Source: an uncultured Bacteriovorax sp.
GTDB taxonomy: Bacteria > Bdellovibrionota > Bacteriovoracia > Bacteriovoracales > Bacteriovoracaceae
Reading direction: 5' to 3'
NCBI GenBank assembly: GCA_946481315.1
Contig: CAMLMH010000003.1
Location: 186,001-250,000, forward strand
DNA: 64,000 nucleotides
In this document: positions 1-8,457 of the stretch, piece by piece
Layout: each line of letters starts with the position of its first letter
Position numbering within the stretch: the first letter of the stretch is position 1
Notes under the pieces: model-generated
What the model was told of the DNA's origin: nothing
Databases searched by the model: none
Seen by the model: the letters and a program-made list of their open reading frames with translations, nothing else
Made by a program: the position numbers and the translations under genes

Positions 1-2733
1 TACGACGATCTTTTTTTCCAGAGGTTCAAAGCGGCTCTTCACTGAAGGATCAGAGTATTTAGCATAAAGTGGTAACCGCTCCGTCAGATAATTCAGATTA
101 TCAATCTGAGTATTATTTAGACCAAGTGATTTTAAATATTCTGTTCCACCTTTTTTCTCAATCAGTTCAACAAATTTTTTAGCCTGAGCAAATTCTCCGG
201 GAGTGACAAAACCATTTTCCGGCGCATGGGCCAGCATGCGGCGAATATCTCCAACATCAATCCCGTCGGCCTTTGTAAAGACTTTACTTAATACATCATC
301 CAGCTCGCGGGCCGAGCGATTGACAGTATAGTCCTGTGCGTGCAGGCGATTATCATTGGTAATTCCCAAATTTCTTGCCTGATCCGCACGCTGCTTATCA
401 TTCATACGGAAATTTTCATACCCCGCCTTCTGGTTGAGATGATGAATTTGATTGGCAGGATCAGCTGGAAGTGCTGATGCTGGCCTTACCGGAGCGGGTC
501 TGAGCGGAGCGGGCTTTTCCGGAGCACTGGTTAACTTTATCGAATCAACTTTTGGAGTTTCAACTTTCGGAGTTTCAACTTTCGGCAGATCGGCTTCAGG
601 ACTTTTTTCACTGTAACTTAATTTGAGAGGCTCAGGTTTATTCGGCAATACCGGCCGATCTTTGATTAAATTCACTCGTGGCGTTTCGCTGATGATTACA
701 GCATCCTCAACATCGGCTTTTTTTACTGCTTTCGGCATAGGTTCAAAATCATCGGCCGGAGGGAGAATTTCTTCTGCCTGTCTTTTTTGTGTCGTTGGAA
801 CAAGGTTGGCCTTTTCCCCTTTATAGAAACGATCGTACTGCCGGTGCAAATCATCTTTAGCGATTACTTTGCGGGCCAGTTCTTTGTCTGATGTCTCAAA
901 TGTCGTAACGTAACTGGTGCTGCCGTCAGCATTTTTAAATTCACTGGCAATCTGTCCCTTCGAGAAAGAGCCGTCACTGCGGGGAACGACGATTTCTTCA
1001 CTCGGCTCAAATTTATAGCTTTGATGATCACGTGATCCTGGAACAGGCCCATCGCTATCTGTCGATTTTTTTGGCAGGTCTGGGACCAGGCTATCTAGCT
1101 TTGGCGTAACAGTTGGCCGCACTGGAAGATTGGCCTTCTCACCTTTATAAAATCGATCGTATTGTTCATGCAGATCATCTTTGCTGATAATTTTTCGTCC
1201 CAGATCTCCATCAGGTGTTTCAAACTGCGTGACATATTTTTTCACGCCCTGGTCATCTACTATTTCACTGGTGATTTTTCCTTTAGTAAAAGAGCCGTCA
1301 TTGCGGGGAATGGCCACATCTTCGCCCACTTCAAATTGATGACTGCTGTGATCTCGCGATCCCGGAAGAGTGGTCGGTTCCGATCCGGCAATGCGTGGTG
1401 GAGGTTCTACTTTGAGTTCAACTTTGAGTTCAACTTTGGTTTCAACTTTTGTAGCGACTTTAGAAATCACCGGAACTTCCGTCTTAGGTTTACGTAATTC
1501 TGAGCGAAGTGCAAAATCAAAAGAGATATCTTTGGCAAGCATTTGCGCAGCTAATGTATAGGCACGGGTGTCTTTGGCCAGTTGCTGGACAACTTTATCC
1601 GCAGCATCTTTCGCTACGGTTTTAGCTTTGCCCGCTGTTGAAGCTGTAAAATCTTCAGCTTTTTTAAGTGAATCAAGAACAGCAGCACCTTTTGGAGACT
1701 TGCGAAGAAAATCGGAAATTTCTCCGGCAGCTTTTCCGGTGCGGATAATTTTATAAAGTTTTGCCACGGCCCCGATGTCCACCATTGCGCCAATTACACT
1801 GCCGGTGACTTCACAGATATACATACTTTGTTCGTACTGATTGAGACATTGATTGAAAGTAACACCGCGGGAATTCAGAAACTCCTTAATTGTTTTTTGC
1901 AGATTATTGACAAATTGCTCACGGGCATCTTTGTTTGTGATAAGTTCTTTCATCGTAGACATCATTCCTGAGAATTCAGAAATCGAGTTCCACAATCCTT
2001 TTATGGAATCCCAGATAGTCTTAACTGCTTCTGCTACGATGTTAGCCGAACACATGGCCAGACCTTTAGCTGTTGCAATTTCTTCATTTGTTTCTTTAAT
2101 CTTGGCCAGGCATTGATTGAAGTTGATTCCACTGTAAACGGCGCGGACTGCACCGGAATTATCACCAGGAGAGCCACAGCACAAGTTAGTCCGTGCTTCT
2201 TCTGCGGTTTTAAATAATTCAGCGACCGGCTCTTTCTTCATAGGCTTTGAAGGAGCGCAAGCAGGATTAATTTCTTTTCCTTTTGAAACAGCAGCGGCCA
2301 GAGGTTGCAGGTCTTTTTTTAATTCTTCCTGTAGTCCTTTTAAGTACTGGCGGCTTTTGCGAAACTCTTTCCAGGTTGATTCAGAACAGCTCTCTGGCCT
2401 GGTCGGAGGAATCTTGTCTCCCCGGAAGCAACCTTCGGATGCTCCACGGTTTGCCCAGTATCTCGAAGAATCTGCAATGCCTTTAGTGAAGAGTTCATGC
2501 ATACACATGATTTTCTTATCGTCGATTTTATCAGCAGAAATCATTTGCTCTTTAAGGTCTTTGCGCAGCTTTTCGAAATTATAAAGTTTATTTGCGGGAG
2601 TCCCAGAATCTGCCGACCCTTTATGCATATAGGATTGACGGTTGATTTTCTGATCGCACCCTGAAGTATTCGCTTGCACCGAAAAAGAGGCGCACAGGAC
2701 GTAAATAAATAGGGTGCAAATCAGTTTATTCAT
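1..2733 (-). CDS. Large secreted modular protein with two 80-residue repeats (3' end outside window)
   Basis: The minus-strand frame stays open from an ATG at 2733 to the window edge, about 911 codons with no stop, so the C-terminus is missing. Residues 1-21 form a Sec signal peptide ending near VQA. Residues about 22-450 are mainly helical and rich in cysteine and lysine. Then come a KVE-rich linker, two tandem 80-residue repeats (each with PGSRDH, DGSF, and YDRFYKGEKANL elements), a proline/valine linker with repeated KVETP units, and a helical end. The ATG overlaps the stop of the upstream gene (ATGA), so translation is probably coupled. I do not recognise the family. The repeat looks like a small beta-barrel of the Tudor/SH3 kind, which is inference. 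Confidence 0.85.
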   Translation of the reverse strand, partial: MNKLICTLFIYVLCASFSVQANTSGCDQKINRQSYMHKGSADSGTPANKLYNFEKLRKDLKEQMISADKIDDKKIMCMHELFTKGIADSSRYWANRGASEGCFRGDKIPPTRPESCSESTWKEFRKSRQYLKGLQEELKKDLQPLAAAVSKGKEINPACAPSKPMKKEPVAELFKTAEEARTNLCCGSPGDNSGAVRAVYSGINFNQCLAKIKETNEEIATAKGLAMCSANIVAEAVKTIWDSIKGLWNSISEFSGMMSTMKELITNKDAREQFVNNLQKTIKEFLNSRGVTFNQCLNQYEQSMYICEVTGSVIGAMVDIGAVAKLYKIIRTGKAAGEISDFLRKSPKGAAVLDSLKKAEDFTASTAGKAKTVAKDAADKVVQQLAKDTRAYTLAAQMLAKDISFDFALRSELRKPKTEVPVISKVATKVETKVELKVELKVEPPPRIAGSEPTTLPGSRDHSSHQFEVGEDVAIPRNDGSFTKGKITSEIVDDQGVKKYVTQFETPDGDLGRKIISKDDLHEQYDRFYKGEKANLPVRPTVTPKLDSLVPDLPKKSTDSDGPVPGSRDHQSYKFEPSEEIVVPRSDGSFSKGQIASEFKNADGSTSYVTTFETSDKELARKVIAKDDLHRQYDRFYKGEKANLVPTTQKRQAEEILPPADDFEPMPKAVKKADVEDAVIISETPRVNLIKDRPVLPNKPEPLKLSYSEKSPEADLPKVETPKVETPKVDSIKLTSAPEKPAPLRPAPVRPASALPADPANQIHHLNQKAGYENFRMNDKQRADQARNLGITNDNRLHAQDYTVNRSARELDDVLSKVFTKADGIDVGDIRRMLAHAPENGFVTPGEFAQAKKFVELIEKKGGTEYLKSLGLNNTQIDNLNYLTERLPLYAKYSDPSVKSRFEPLEKKIVV
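802..1041 (-). repeat. 80-residue protein repeat, copy 2
   Basis: Second copy of the 240-bp repeat, the same length as copy 1 and separated from it by about 28 residues of linker. It retains PGSRDH, VPRSDGSFSKG and YDRFYKGEKANL. Confidence 0.85.
1126..1365 (-). repeat. 80-residue protein repeat, copy 1
   Basis: Encodes the first of two in-frame 240-bp repeats in the large secreted protein. It starts with PGSRDH and ends with YDRFYKGEKANL. Both copies share the opening motif, a DGSF-x-KG turn, a T-x-FET strand and a KDDLH-x-QYDRFYKGEKANL ending, while the middle has diverged. This points to an old internal duplication. Confidence 0.85.
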
Positions 2734-3275
2734 TGTTTGACTGTCACCACTACATTTTCAAAATCTTTACGGGCCGACTCTACCAGCGAAGAGTTCTTGC
2801 CGGTATAACGAAATGAAGAGATCAGAACTTTTCTGGGCATGATATGAAATTTTTCAGTGAGTCTAAATGTTTTGTTATTTGTGCTGTATTCGATGGTCAT
2901 TTCCAGAATGGAAAAATGCTTAGCGGTTATTAGCCGGCTTCCGGTCAAACGGGCATTATCTGCGCCGATCATATCGAACATGGTGTTCTTTCCGCGCATG
3001 ATTCCGGCCACAACTTCTTTTTCCCCCTTGGTCTTTAATTCGGAATAGAGGTCCTGATTGAAATAGGTAAAATTCATGACAATATCTTTATTGTTGCTGA
3101 GTTCATAATTGGTAATTTTGTCACTCCAGGTGTCGAGATCACTTTCTTCCCATTGCAACGAAGGATTGAGCGAATAGGTGAAGTAAGCCCCGGCTCCGGG
3201 AGCGTTTCCATAAACCAAAGCTGCACAAATAGAGGTCAGGACGAGAAAACACCCGGCCAGAATAAACTTCTTCAT
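2730..3275 (-). CDS. Secreted hypothetical protein, 181 aa
   Basis: An N-terminal hydrophobic segment (residues 4-24, ending near YGNA) looks like a Sec signal peptide. The mature part is mixed alpha/beta with no motif I recognise. An earlier GTG two codons upstream is in frame, but AAAAAGGTGG lies correctly spaced for the ATG at 3275, so I use that start. A TATAAT-like box lies about 30 bp upstream. The stop overlaps the start of the large modular protein by four bases, so the two are probably cotranscribed and may work together at the envelope. Function unknown. Confidence 0.75.
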   Translation of the reverse strand: MKKFILAGCFLVLTSICAALVYGNAPGAGAYFTYSLNPSLQWEESDLDTWSDKITNYELSNNKDIVMNFTYFNQDLYSELKTKGEKEVVAGIMRGKNTMFDMIGADNARLTGSRLITAKHFSILEMTIEYSTNNKTFRLTEKFHIMPRKVLISSFRYTGKNSSLVESARKDFENVVVTVKQ

Positions 3276-3394
3276 AACCACCTTTTTCGGTCAATTATAA
3301 GGTAATCCTTAAAAAAATTGTGGATGATGCCGCTTTTTTGAGTAACTAATGAGGGCTCAAAGAAAGAGTGATGCCCATAATAAATGGCAGTTCT

Positions 3395-4318
3395 TCAGCT
3401 GCGGGGAAGATTTCGGACGGAAAGTTTAAAAAGGTTTAGTAATTCTTCCATTCCGCTTTTTTCCAGGGCATCGCCAGAATAGTATAAATGCATTGTGTGA
3501 ACCCAGAATCCTCCAGGTGGCATCAAATAAGCAACACGGCCATCCTTTAGATCTTTGGCCACATAAATAAGCGGCATAAATCCAATACCCAGACCTTCAC
3601 TGATTGCACGGACATTGGCGGCCAGATTACTGGTTTCAAAAACAATGTTGAGATTAATATCGTTCATCGAGCAGAATAAATCAGTTTCCGTTCGCAGTTT
3701 AAAATTCTCCACTGGTGCAACGATCCCTTCGTTATATCTGCGCAAAAAAGAAATGATTTTTTGCTTGGATTCACCACTGGCATTCAGGTATTTTTTCTGT
3801 CCCACGAGGGCGACAGGAATGTCGAGTGAGATGTGTTCTAGTCCTTTACTACTTTGAATATCATGACTGATCAGCAAATCCAGCTTGCCTAGACGCATAC
3901 GCGTAAACATCTCCTGCAAATCGAGAGATTCCATACGCATCTTGGGCATATCTTTTTTGGGACGAAATTTTTTGATAAGTTCGCCGATAATATCGGCAAT
4001 AAATGGACGTTCAATTTGTTCAGAAACCCCAATGCTGATAGTCGGCGTTTCAACCAGCGATTTAGTCTGCAGATATTTCGCAATATTTTCTGTTTCGGCA
4101 AACATCTTTTCACAGAAACTGAAGATGATTTTTCCGCTTTCTGACATTTCCAGATTTCGCCCATTTCGCTCAAACAGCGTCACACCCAGTTGAGCTTCCA
4201 GTGTTTTAATCTGGATACTTAGCGAGGGCTGGGATGTTTTTAGATAAAGGGCACCTTTGCTGATACTTTTGAAGTGAGCGCAGGTATAAAAATAATAGAG
4301 ATGATTGTAGTTAAACAT
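3395..4318 (-). CDS. LysR-family transcriptional regulator, NhaR-like
   Basis: A 307-residue LysR-type regulator. The N-terminal winged helix-turn-helix (about residues 3-62) contains YNHLYYFYTCAHFKSISKGA and SQPSLSIQIKTLE, closest in style to NhaR, which also starts with a YNHLYYF motif. The effector-binding domain covers about residues 90-300. It is divergent from the otsB-led gene run across 174 bp, so it could control those genes or itself, but no neighbouring sodium/proton antiporter supports a true NhaR role. The effector is unknown. Confidence 0.85.
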   Translation of the reverse strand: MFNYNHLYYFYTCAHFKSISKGALYLKTSQPSLSIQIKTLEAQLGVTLFERNGRNLEMSESGKIIFSFCEKMFAETENIAKYLQTKSLVETPTISIGVSEQIERPFIADIIGELIKKFRPKKDMPKMRMESLDLQEMFTRMRLGKLDLLISHDIQSSKGLEHISLDIPVALVGQKKYLNASGESKQKIISFLRRYNEGIVAPVENFKLRTETDLFCSMNDINLNIVFETSNLAANVRAISEGLGIGFMPLIYVAKDLKDGRVAYLMPPGGFWVHTMHLYYSGDALEKSGMEELLNLFKLSVRNLPRS

Positions 4319-4425
4319 ATATTTAAATTCTGTATATGAGAATTAATAATATATATTTTCTAAAAGTGCAAGCAACCTTTATACTGCTAATCACCAGGCT
4401 TGTTATTCTCCAATACGTTTTTTGG

Positions 4426-4445
4426 GGTTTAGTGAAAGCTAAACC
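4426..4445. promoter_or_regulatory. Inverted repeat between LysR gene and otsB
   Basis: GGTTTAG and CTAAACC form a perfect 7-bp dyad with a six-base loop, 48 bp before the otsB start and inside the LysR/otsB divergent region. It could be an operator for the neighbouring LysR protein or a transcript hairpin. The sequence does not decide between these. Confidence 0.35.
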
Positions 4446-4492
4446 TCATTATTCAATTTCAAAAGCATGAGTATTATGCAAAGGACATTAAG

Positions 4493-5233
4493 GTGAAAGA
4501 ATTTTTTAAAGAAGGTGGTAAACACGTCTTTGAAAACTTAAAGAAGAAGAAATTTTTACTTGCCTTTGATTTCGATGGAACACTCGTAGAATTAAAAAAA
4601 TATCCGGCCACAACTGCCTTGAATGGACCAGTTCTGGACCATCTAAAAAAACTCAGCCAGCTCTTTTCCGTAGCGATTGTTTCTGAGCGATCAGTGACTG
4701 AGTTGAGGAAACTGCTTAATTTTGAGCCTGCTTACCTGATCGGAAATCACGGAATGGAAGGCGTAAGAAGTTTGCATAATGAATCCAGTCTGGAAGAGCA
4801 GTGTCAAAAAATAAAAATCTTTATTATGAGCTTTTTGTCCAACAAAGAACATCTTTTTTGGGTTGAAGATAAAAAACTATCTCTTGATTTGCATTTGCAG
4901 ACAGACAGATTTGAGCTGGAACTGCTGGAGAGTCTCCATGCTATCAAACAAAGTTTTCCCGATGTACGTTTTATCGAAGGAAAGAATGTTATCCATGTAC
5001 TCCCGGTTTTCAACATTGATAAAGGTTTTGTTCTTACCGAATTAATGAAACAATACAACTATGAGCAAGCGCTGTTTGTGGGCGATGATCAGTCTGATGA
5101 AGACGTTTTCAGACATACTCAAAATAGCATATTGTCCATCAGAGTCGGCTACCACAGTCTGTCAAAGGCCATGTATTATCTGAAAAGTCAGTCGGAAGTC
5201 GAACCCTTGTTGCAGGAACTGCTGCTGGCCTGA
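4493..5233 (+). CDS. otsB: Trehalose-6-phosphate phosphatase (HAD superfamily)
   Basis: Cytosolic enzyme that dephosphorylates trehalose-6-phosphate to trehalose, the last step of osmoprotectant synthesis. Residues 21-32 carry the HAD motif I (FDFDGT, D26 and D28). GNHGMEG and the C-terminal FVGDDQSDEDVF motif IV are typical of OtsB. Length (246 aa) fits the family. The start is a GTG preceded by AAGGA at eight bases. The partner synthase OtsA is not in the window. It heads a same-strand run that continues into the HAD phosphatase and nrf genes. Confidence 0.85.
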   Translation: MKEFFKEGGKHVFENLKKKKFLLAFDFDGTLVELKKYPATTALNGPVLDHLKKLSQLFSVAIVSERSVTELRKLLNFEPAYLIGNHGMEGVRSLHNESSLEEQCQKIKIFIMSFLSNKEHLFWVEDKKLSLDLHLQTDRFELELLESLHAIKQSFPDVRFIEGKNVIHVLPVFNIDKGFVLTELMKQYNYEQALFVGDDQSDEDVFRHTQNSILSIRVGYHSLSKAMYYLKSQSEVEPLLQELLLA

Positions 5234-5316
5234 AATAAACAGCTCGTGTCTTAAAATCCTTTTAACATCATTCATTATAGGCGCCAGCTTTGCATCTCTC
5301 ATCCCAGAGGGATTTT

Positions 5317-5589
5317 ATGGAATACGAAAAATTGGCGGCCATCGGTAATGACGTTGTCAGGCAATTGACGCCGGATTTTATTAATCGATATCTCGACCGG
5401 AAAACCGAGGAACGTCTGCTTGCTATAGAATCTATGGGAGCTGATGCTGTCTGGAAGCGACTCGAAGAATTAGAACACGAAATTCCCCTAAATCATGCAT
5501 CCAGTATCCTACTGCGCTTTGTGGGCAGAAGAACCACTGTTGAAATTGAAGCGGAGAAGGAAGCGCTCCTGCGTTTCCTGAAACATTAA
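5317..5589 (+). CDS. Small conserved-looking protein, 90 aa
   Basis: The ATG at 5317 follows AGAGGG with suitable spacing. A TTG nine codons upstream is in frame but has no ribosome site. The protein is charged and helical, without signal peptide or membrane segment, so it is probably cytosolic. I do not recognise the family. Its stop TAA overlaps the ATG of the next HAD phosphatase by one base, which implies translational coupling and a possible accessory role for that enzyme. Confidence 0.7.
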   Translation: MEYEKLAAIGNDVVRQLTPDFINRYLDRKTEERLLAIESMGADAVWKRLEELEHEIPLNHASSILLRFVGRRTTVEIEAEKEALLRFLKH

Positions 5590-6248
5590 TGACCAGAAAA
5601 AAAACGGCCATTCTTTTTGACTGCGACGGGACGATTGTCGATTCAATTGAACAGGCCCTTGAATCTTTTCATTACGCCATTTTTATGGTGACCAATAAGA
5701 AAATGGAGAAGGCCTATATAAAGAAGTTTTTCGGTCCTTCCGGCGACATCATCTTAAGAAAATTAATCGATAATCCTGTGCAGGCAGAAAAAGCTTTTGA
5801 AATTTATCTGCAACATCAGCGGGAAATGGCAAAATCCACTAAACTTTTTCCCGGAATAAAGGAAATCCTCGATCGACTCGCCCAATGGGAAATTCCAATG
5901 GGTATTGTCACCGGCAGACATGAACTGGATCTGGACATACTTATTAAGCCTCACGGTATCGAGCACTACTTCTCGGCAAAAATTACCGACAATATGCTCG
6001 ATGAATCCAAGCCGCATCCGGAAGGAATCCGGAAAGCCTTGCAGCAGCTGGGAGGAGATTTTGAAACAGTTTATTACGTGGGCGATTCACCCAGCGATCT
6101 GCGTGCAGCTCATGCTGCCGACTGCAAAGCAATAGCTGCTCTTTGGGATGGGAAAAGCGATTGTCTTAAAGAGCCATCATCATGCAAAAAAGAAAATCCG
6201 GAATTTCTCTTTAATTTGCCTGAAGATATATTAAGATTATTTGAATGA
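5589..6248 (+). CDS. HAD-family phosphatase, phosphoglycolate-phosphatase-like
   Basis: A 219-residue HAD hydrolase with motif I FDCDGTIVDS (D11 nucleophile, D13), motif II VTGRHE, a conserved lysine in SKPHPEG and motif IV YVGDSPSDL, with a helical cap between motifs I and II as in Gph/PGP-type enzymes. The substrate cannot be told from sequence. It starts on the stop of the preceding small gene (TAATG) and its own stop overlaps the ATG of nrfH (ATGA). Its tight link to nitrite reductase genes is unusual. Confidence 0.8.
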   Translation: MTRKKTAILFDCDGTIVDSIEQALESFHYAIFMVTNKKMEKAYIKKFFGPSGDIILRKLIDNPVQAEKAFEIYLQHQREMAKSTKLFPGIKEILDRLAQWEIPMGIVTGRHELDLDILIKPHGIEHYFSAKITDNMLDESKPHPEGIRKALQQLGGDFETVYYVGDSPSDLRAAHAADCKAIAALWDGKSDCLKEPSSCKKENPEFLFNLPEDILRLFE

Positions 6249-6697
6249 AAACGAACATTACTTTATACGCTATTCTTGCCGTCTTAATTGGGCTCGTTGT
6301 GGGGATAGGCTCATTCACCTTTATCTATGGTAAAGGTTACGCTTATCTTTCTGATGATCCGAAAACTTGTATGAACTGTCACATTATGCGGGATCAGTAT
6401 GAGTCGTGGAGCAGAGGAAGTCACCACGCTGTAGCGACTTGTAATTCCTGTCATACCCCGGAAAATTTCTTCCTGAAGTATTTTAACAAAATGGAAAACG
6501 GATTTAACCATTCTCTTAAATTCACTCTGGAGAATTATAAAGATCCGATTAGAATCAGAGGACATAATTTTGATATCGCAATGAAGTCCTGCTTGAAGTG
6601 CCACTCAGGACTAATGAGCAGCACACTTCATGCAGAAGGAATGTCAGCAGGAAGATCATGTGTCCAATGTCATCGTGACGTTGGTCACGGCCACTAA
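6245..6697 (+). CDS. nrfH: Cytochrome c nitrite reductase small subunit (NapC/NirT family)
   Basis: Membrane-anchored tetraheme quinol dehydrogenase that passes electrons to NrfA. One N-terminal membrane helix (about residues 6-28) is followed by four CxxCH haem sites at 42-46, 66-70, 116-120 and 139-143. The CMNCHIM motif is typical of the first haem of NrfH. The 150-residue length fits. It starts within the stop of the HAD phosphatase and lies 12 bp before nrfA, so the pair is clearly cotranscribed. Confidence 0.92.
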   Translation: MKTNITLYAILAVLIGLVVGIGSFTFIYGKGYAYLSDDPKTCMNCHIMRDQYESWSRGSHHAVATCNSCHTPENFFLKYFNKMENGFNHSLKFTLENYKDPIRIRGHNFDIAMKSCLKCHSGLMSSTLHAEGMSAGRSCVQCHRDVGHGH

Positions 6698-6709
6698 GGT
6701 GAGGAGTAT

Positions 6710-8062
6710 ATGAAAGGAAAAGGAAAATTAATCGGATTAATTGCATTGACCGCAGTTTTTGCTGCGATCATAACGTATGTGCTGGTCACGATGACCGAAA
6801 AGAAGGTTGAGGCAAAAAACGTCTTCTTTAGAGTGGTGGACATCGGTGACATGGAAGACGATCCGGCCGTCTGGGGTAAAAATTTTCCTCATCAATATGA
6901 TATGTATAAAAAAACAGTTGATCAGGAAAGGACTCGTTACGGCGGATCTGAGGCCATTCCTCGTGTTCCTGACAATGCTGATCCCCGCAGTGTCGTCGCC
7001 CAGTCGCGAATTGAAGAAGATCCTCAGTTGAAAAGAATGTGGTCTGGCTATGCTTTTGGTCACGATTTCAGAGAAGAGCGCGGACATGCATATATGTTAA
7101 TTGATCAGGAGTTTACTAAACGTCAGGAGTTCGCAAAACAACCTGGAGCCTGTATCAACTGTCACGCTTCAACTTATGTTCCGATGATGAAGGCAGGCAA
7201 TGGCGATTTGATGGCCGGCTTTCATGCACTTAATAAAGTTCCTTATATGGATGCCCGCAAACAAGTAAAGCATCCGGTGAGTTGTATTGATTGTCACAAC
7301 CCTGACAATATGGAACTGCGAATTACCAGACCGGCCTTTATGATTGGTATTGCTGAATACAAAAAGTCTCAGGGCGTAGAGAAGTATGATGTTAATAAGC
7401 AGGCAACTAAGCAGGAAATGCGCACGTTTGTCTGTGCTCAATGTCACGTCGAGTACTTTTTTAAAGGTGAAGGAAAAACTTTAACCTTTCCATGGTCAAA
7501 GGGTATTAAAGGAGATGAAATTCTCAGTTATTATCGCGAGAACGGTCATAAAGACTGGGTCCATAAAGAGACTCAGGCACCGGTATTAAAAGCTCAGCAT
7601 CCGGAATTCGAATTGTTCATGCAAGGAACTCACGCCAAGGCCGGAGTTTCCTGTACTGACTGTCACATGCCTTATGAACGTGTAGGGGCGATGAAAATTA
7701 CCAATCACCATGTTCGTTCACCTATGCTCAATATTAATAAGTCATGTCAGACTTGCCATCACGCTAAAGAAGAAGATCTGATGGATCGTGTGCAAACGAT
7801 TCAGGAGAGACATCTGGAAATGCGCAAGAAGGCGATGGATGCATTGATGGTTTTCATGGATAACATTAAAGCAGCTCAGGCCAGTAATTTTGATAAAACT
7901 AAAATTGAAAAGGCCCAGATAGCCCAGCGTGAAGCGCAGTTTCTGATTGACTTCATTGAAGCTGAAAACTCAAGTGGCTTCCACGCACCACAGGAAGCTG
8001 CACGTCTGATTGTTCTGGCAATGGATAAAATACGAGAAGGCGAAATTTTTCTGAGAAAATAA
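6710..8062 (+). CDS. nrfA: Ammonia-forming cytochrome c nitrite reductase catalytic subunit
   Basis: Periplasmic pentahaem enzyme reducing nitrite to ammonium with six electrons, the terminal step of dissimilatory ammonification. An N-terminal hydrophobic segment (residues 7-27) serves for export or anchoring. Five haem motifs lie at 148-152 (CINCH), 192-196, 242-246, 315-319 and 346-350. The first, catalytic haem has CxxCH where Escherichia coli NrfA has CxxCK, a variant known in other lineages. The CAQCHVEY region and the QGTHA block match the family active site. AGGTGAGG precedes the ATG. Confidence 0.93.
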   Translation: MKGKGKLIGLIALTAVFAAIITYVLVTMTEKKVEAKNVFFRVVDIGDMEDDPAVWGKNFPHQYDMYKKTVDQERTRYGGSEAIPRVPDNADPRSVVAQSRIEEDPQLKRMWSGYAFGHDFREERGHAYMLIDQEFTKRQEFAKQPGACINCHASTYVPMMKAGNGDLMAGFHALNKVPYMDARKQVKHPVSCIDCHNPDNMELRITRPAFMIGIAEYKKSQGVEKYDVNKQATKQEMRTFVCAQCHVEYFFKGEGKTLTFPWSKGIKGDEILSYYRENGHKDWVHKETQAPVLKAQHPEFELFMQGTHAKAGVSCTDCHMPYERVGAMKITNHHVRSPMLNINKSCQTCHHAKEEDLMDRVQTIQERHLEMRKKAMDALMVFMDNIKAAQASNFDKTKIEKAQIAQREAQFLIDFIEAENSSGFHAPQEAARLIVLAMDKIREGEIFLRK

Positions 8063-8070
8063 TGATGAAG

Positions 8071-8096
8071 GGAGGGCAGCTGTTAAGCTGCCTTCC
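8071..8096. terminator. Convergent hairpin after nrfA
   Basis: GGAGGGCAGCT and AGCTGCCTTCC form an 11-bp stem (one G-U pair) with a GTTA loop, between nrfA and the convergent histone-like gene, whose stop codon it includes. The U-tract is weak on both sides, so it may be a modest bidirectional terminator. Confidence 0.55.
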
Positions 8097-8388
8097 TTGT
8101 CGTTTTCTTTCTTCCCGAAGCTGATCTTCCGGATGTTGTTTTTTTTCTTGTTGAAGTTTTTTTCGTTGTTCTTGAACTTGCTTTTCTTGTTGTCTTTTTG
8201 CGTCCTCCTGCAACTTTCTTGGCCGTTTTTTTGCTCCCAACTGCTCCACCGTCTTGTTTGTTGACTGTTGCCCAACCAATTCGTGCAGCTGTTTTAGGTG
8301 AACCACCACGCTCTTTAACACTCTCTTCAATGTGAGCTGCTTTTCTCTTTTGTTTGTTTGAATAACTGGCTTTACTTCCCTGAGGCAT
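8083..8388 (-). CDS. Histone H1-like lysine/threonine-rich protein
   Basis: A 101-residue very basic protein. Residues 1-52 (PQGSKASYSNKQKRKAAHIE, then ERGGSPKTAARIGWATVNKQ) match a small family often annotated as plasmid-stabilisation or stress proteins. Residues 53-101 are a low-complexity Lys/Thr/Arg/Ser/Ala tail like bacterial H1-type proteins. The ATG at 8388 has AGGAG seven bases upstream; the in-frame TTG two codons earlier overlaps that site and is unlikely. It probably binds nucleic acid. Convergent with nrfA. Confidence 0.75.
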   Translation of the reverse strand: MPQGSKASYSNKQKRKAAHIEESVKERGGSPKTAARIGWATVNKQDGGAVGSKKTAKKVAGGRKKTTRKASSRTTKKTSTRKKTTSGRSASGRKKTTRKAA

Positions 8389-8457
8389 TATCAATCTCCT
8401 TGTTAAGTTGATAGGACGAGAGGATCGTAGAATCAGAATGACTTTTTTGGAAAGACT

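Noticed and set aside
1409..1447. Short tandem repeats (tttgagttcaac) that look like a microsatellite
   Set aside because: They are in frame within the secreted protein and encode a KVE linker; no sign of a CRISPR or mobile element.
4426..4439. GG-N10-GC upstream of otsB as a sigma-54 promoter
   Set aside because: The -12 half is AAAGCT and the match is explained by the GGTTTAG/CTAAACC dyad.
7953..8330. Long Lys/Gln-rich minus-strand frames overlapping the nrfA end
   Set aside because: They are other-frame readings of the low-complexity H1-like gene and of nrfA, without ribosome sites.
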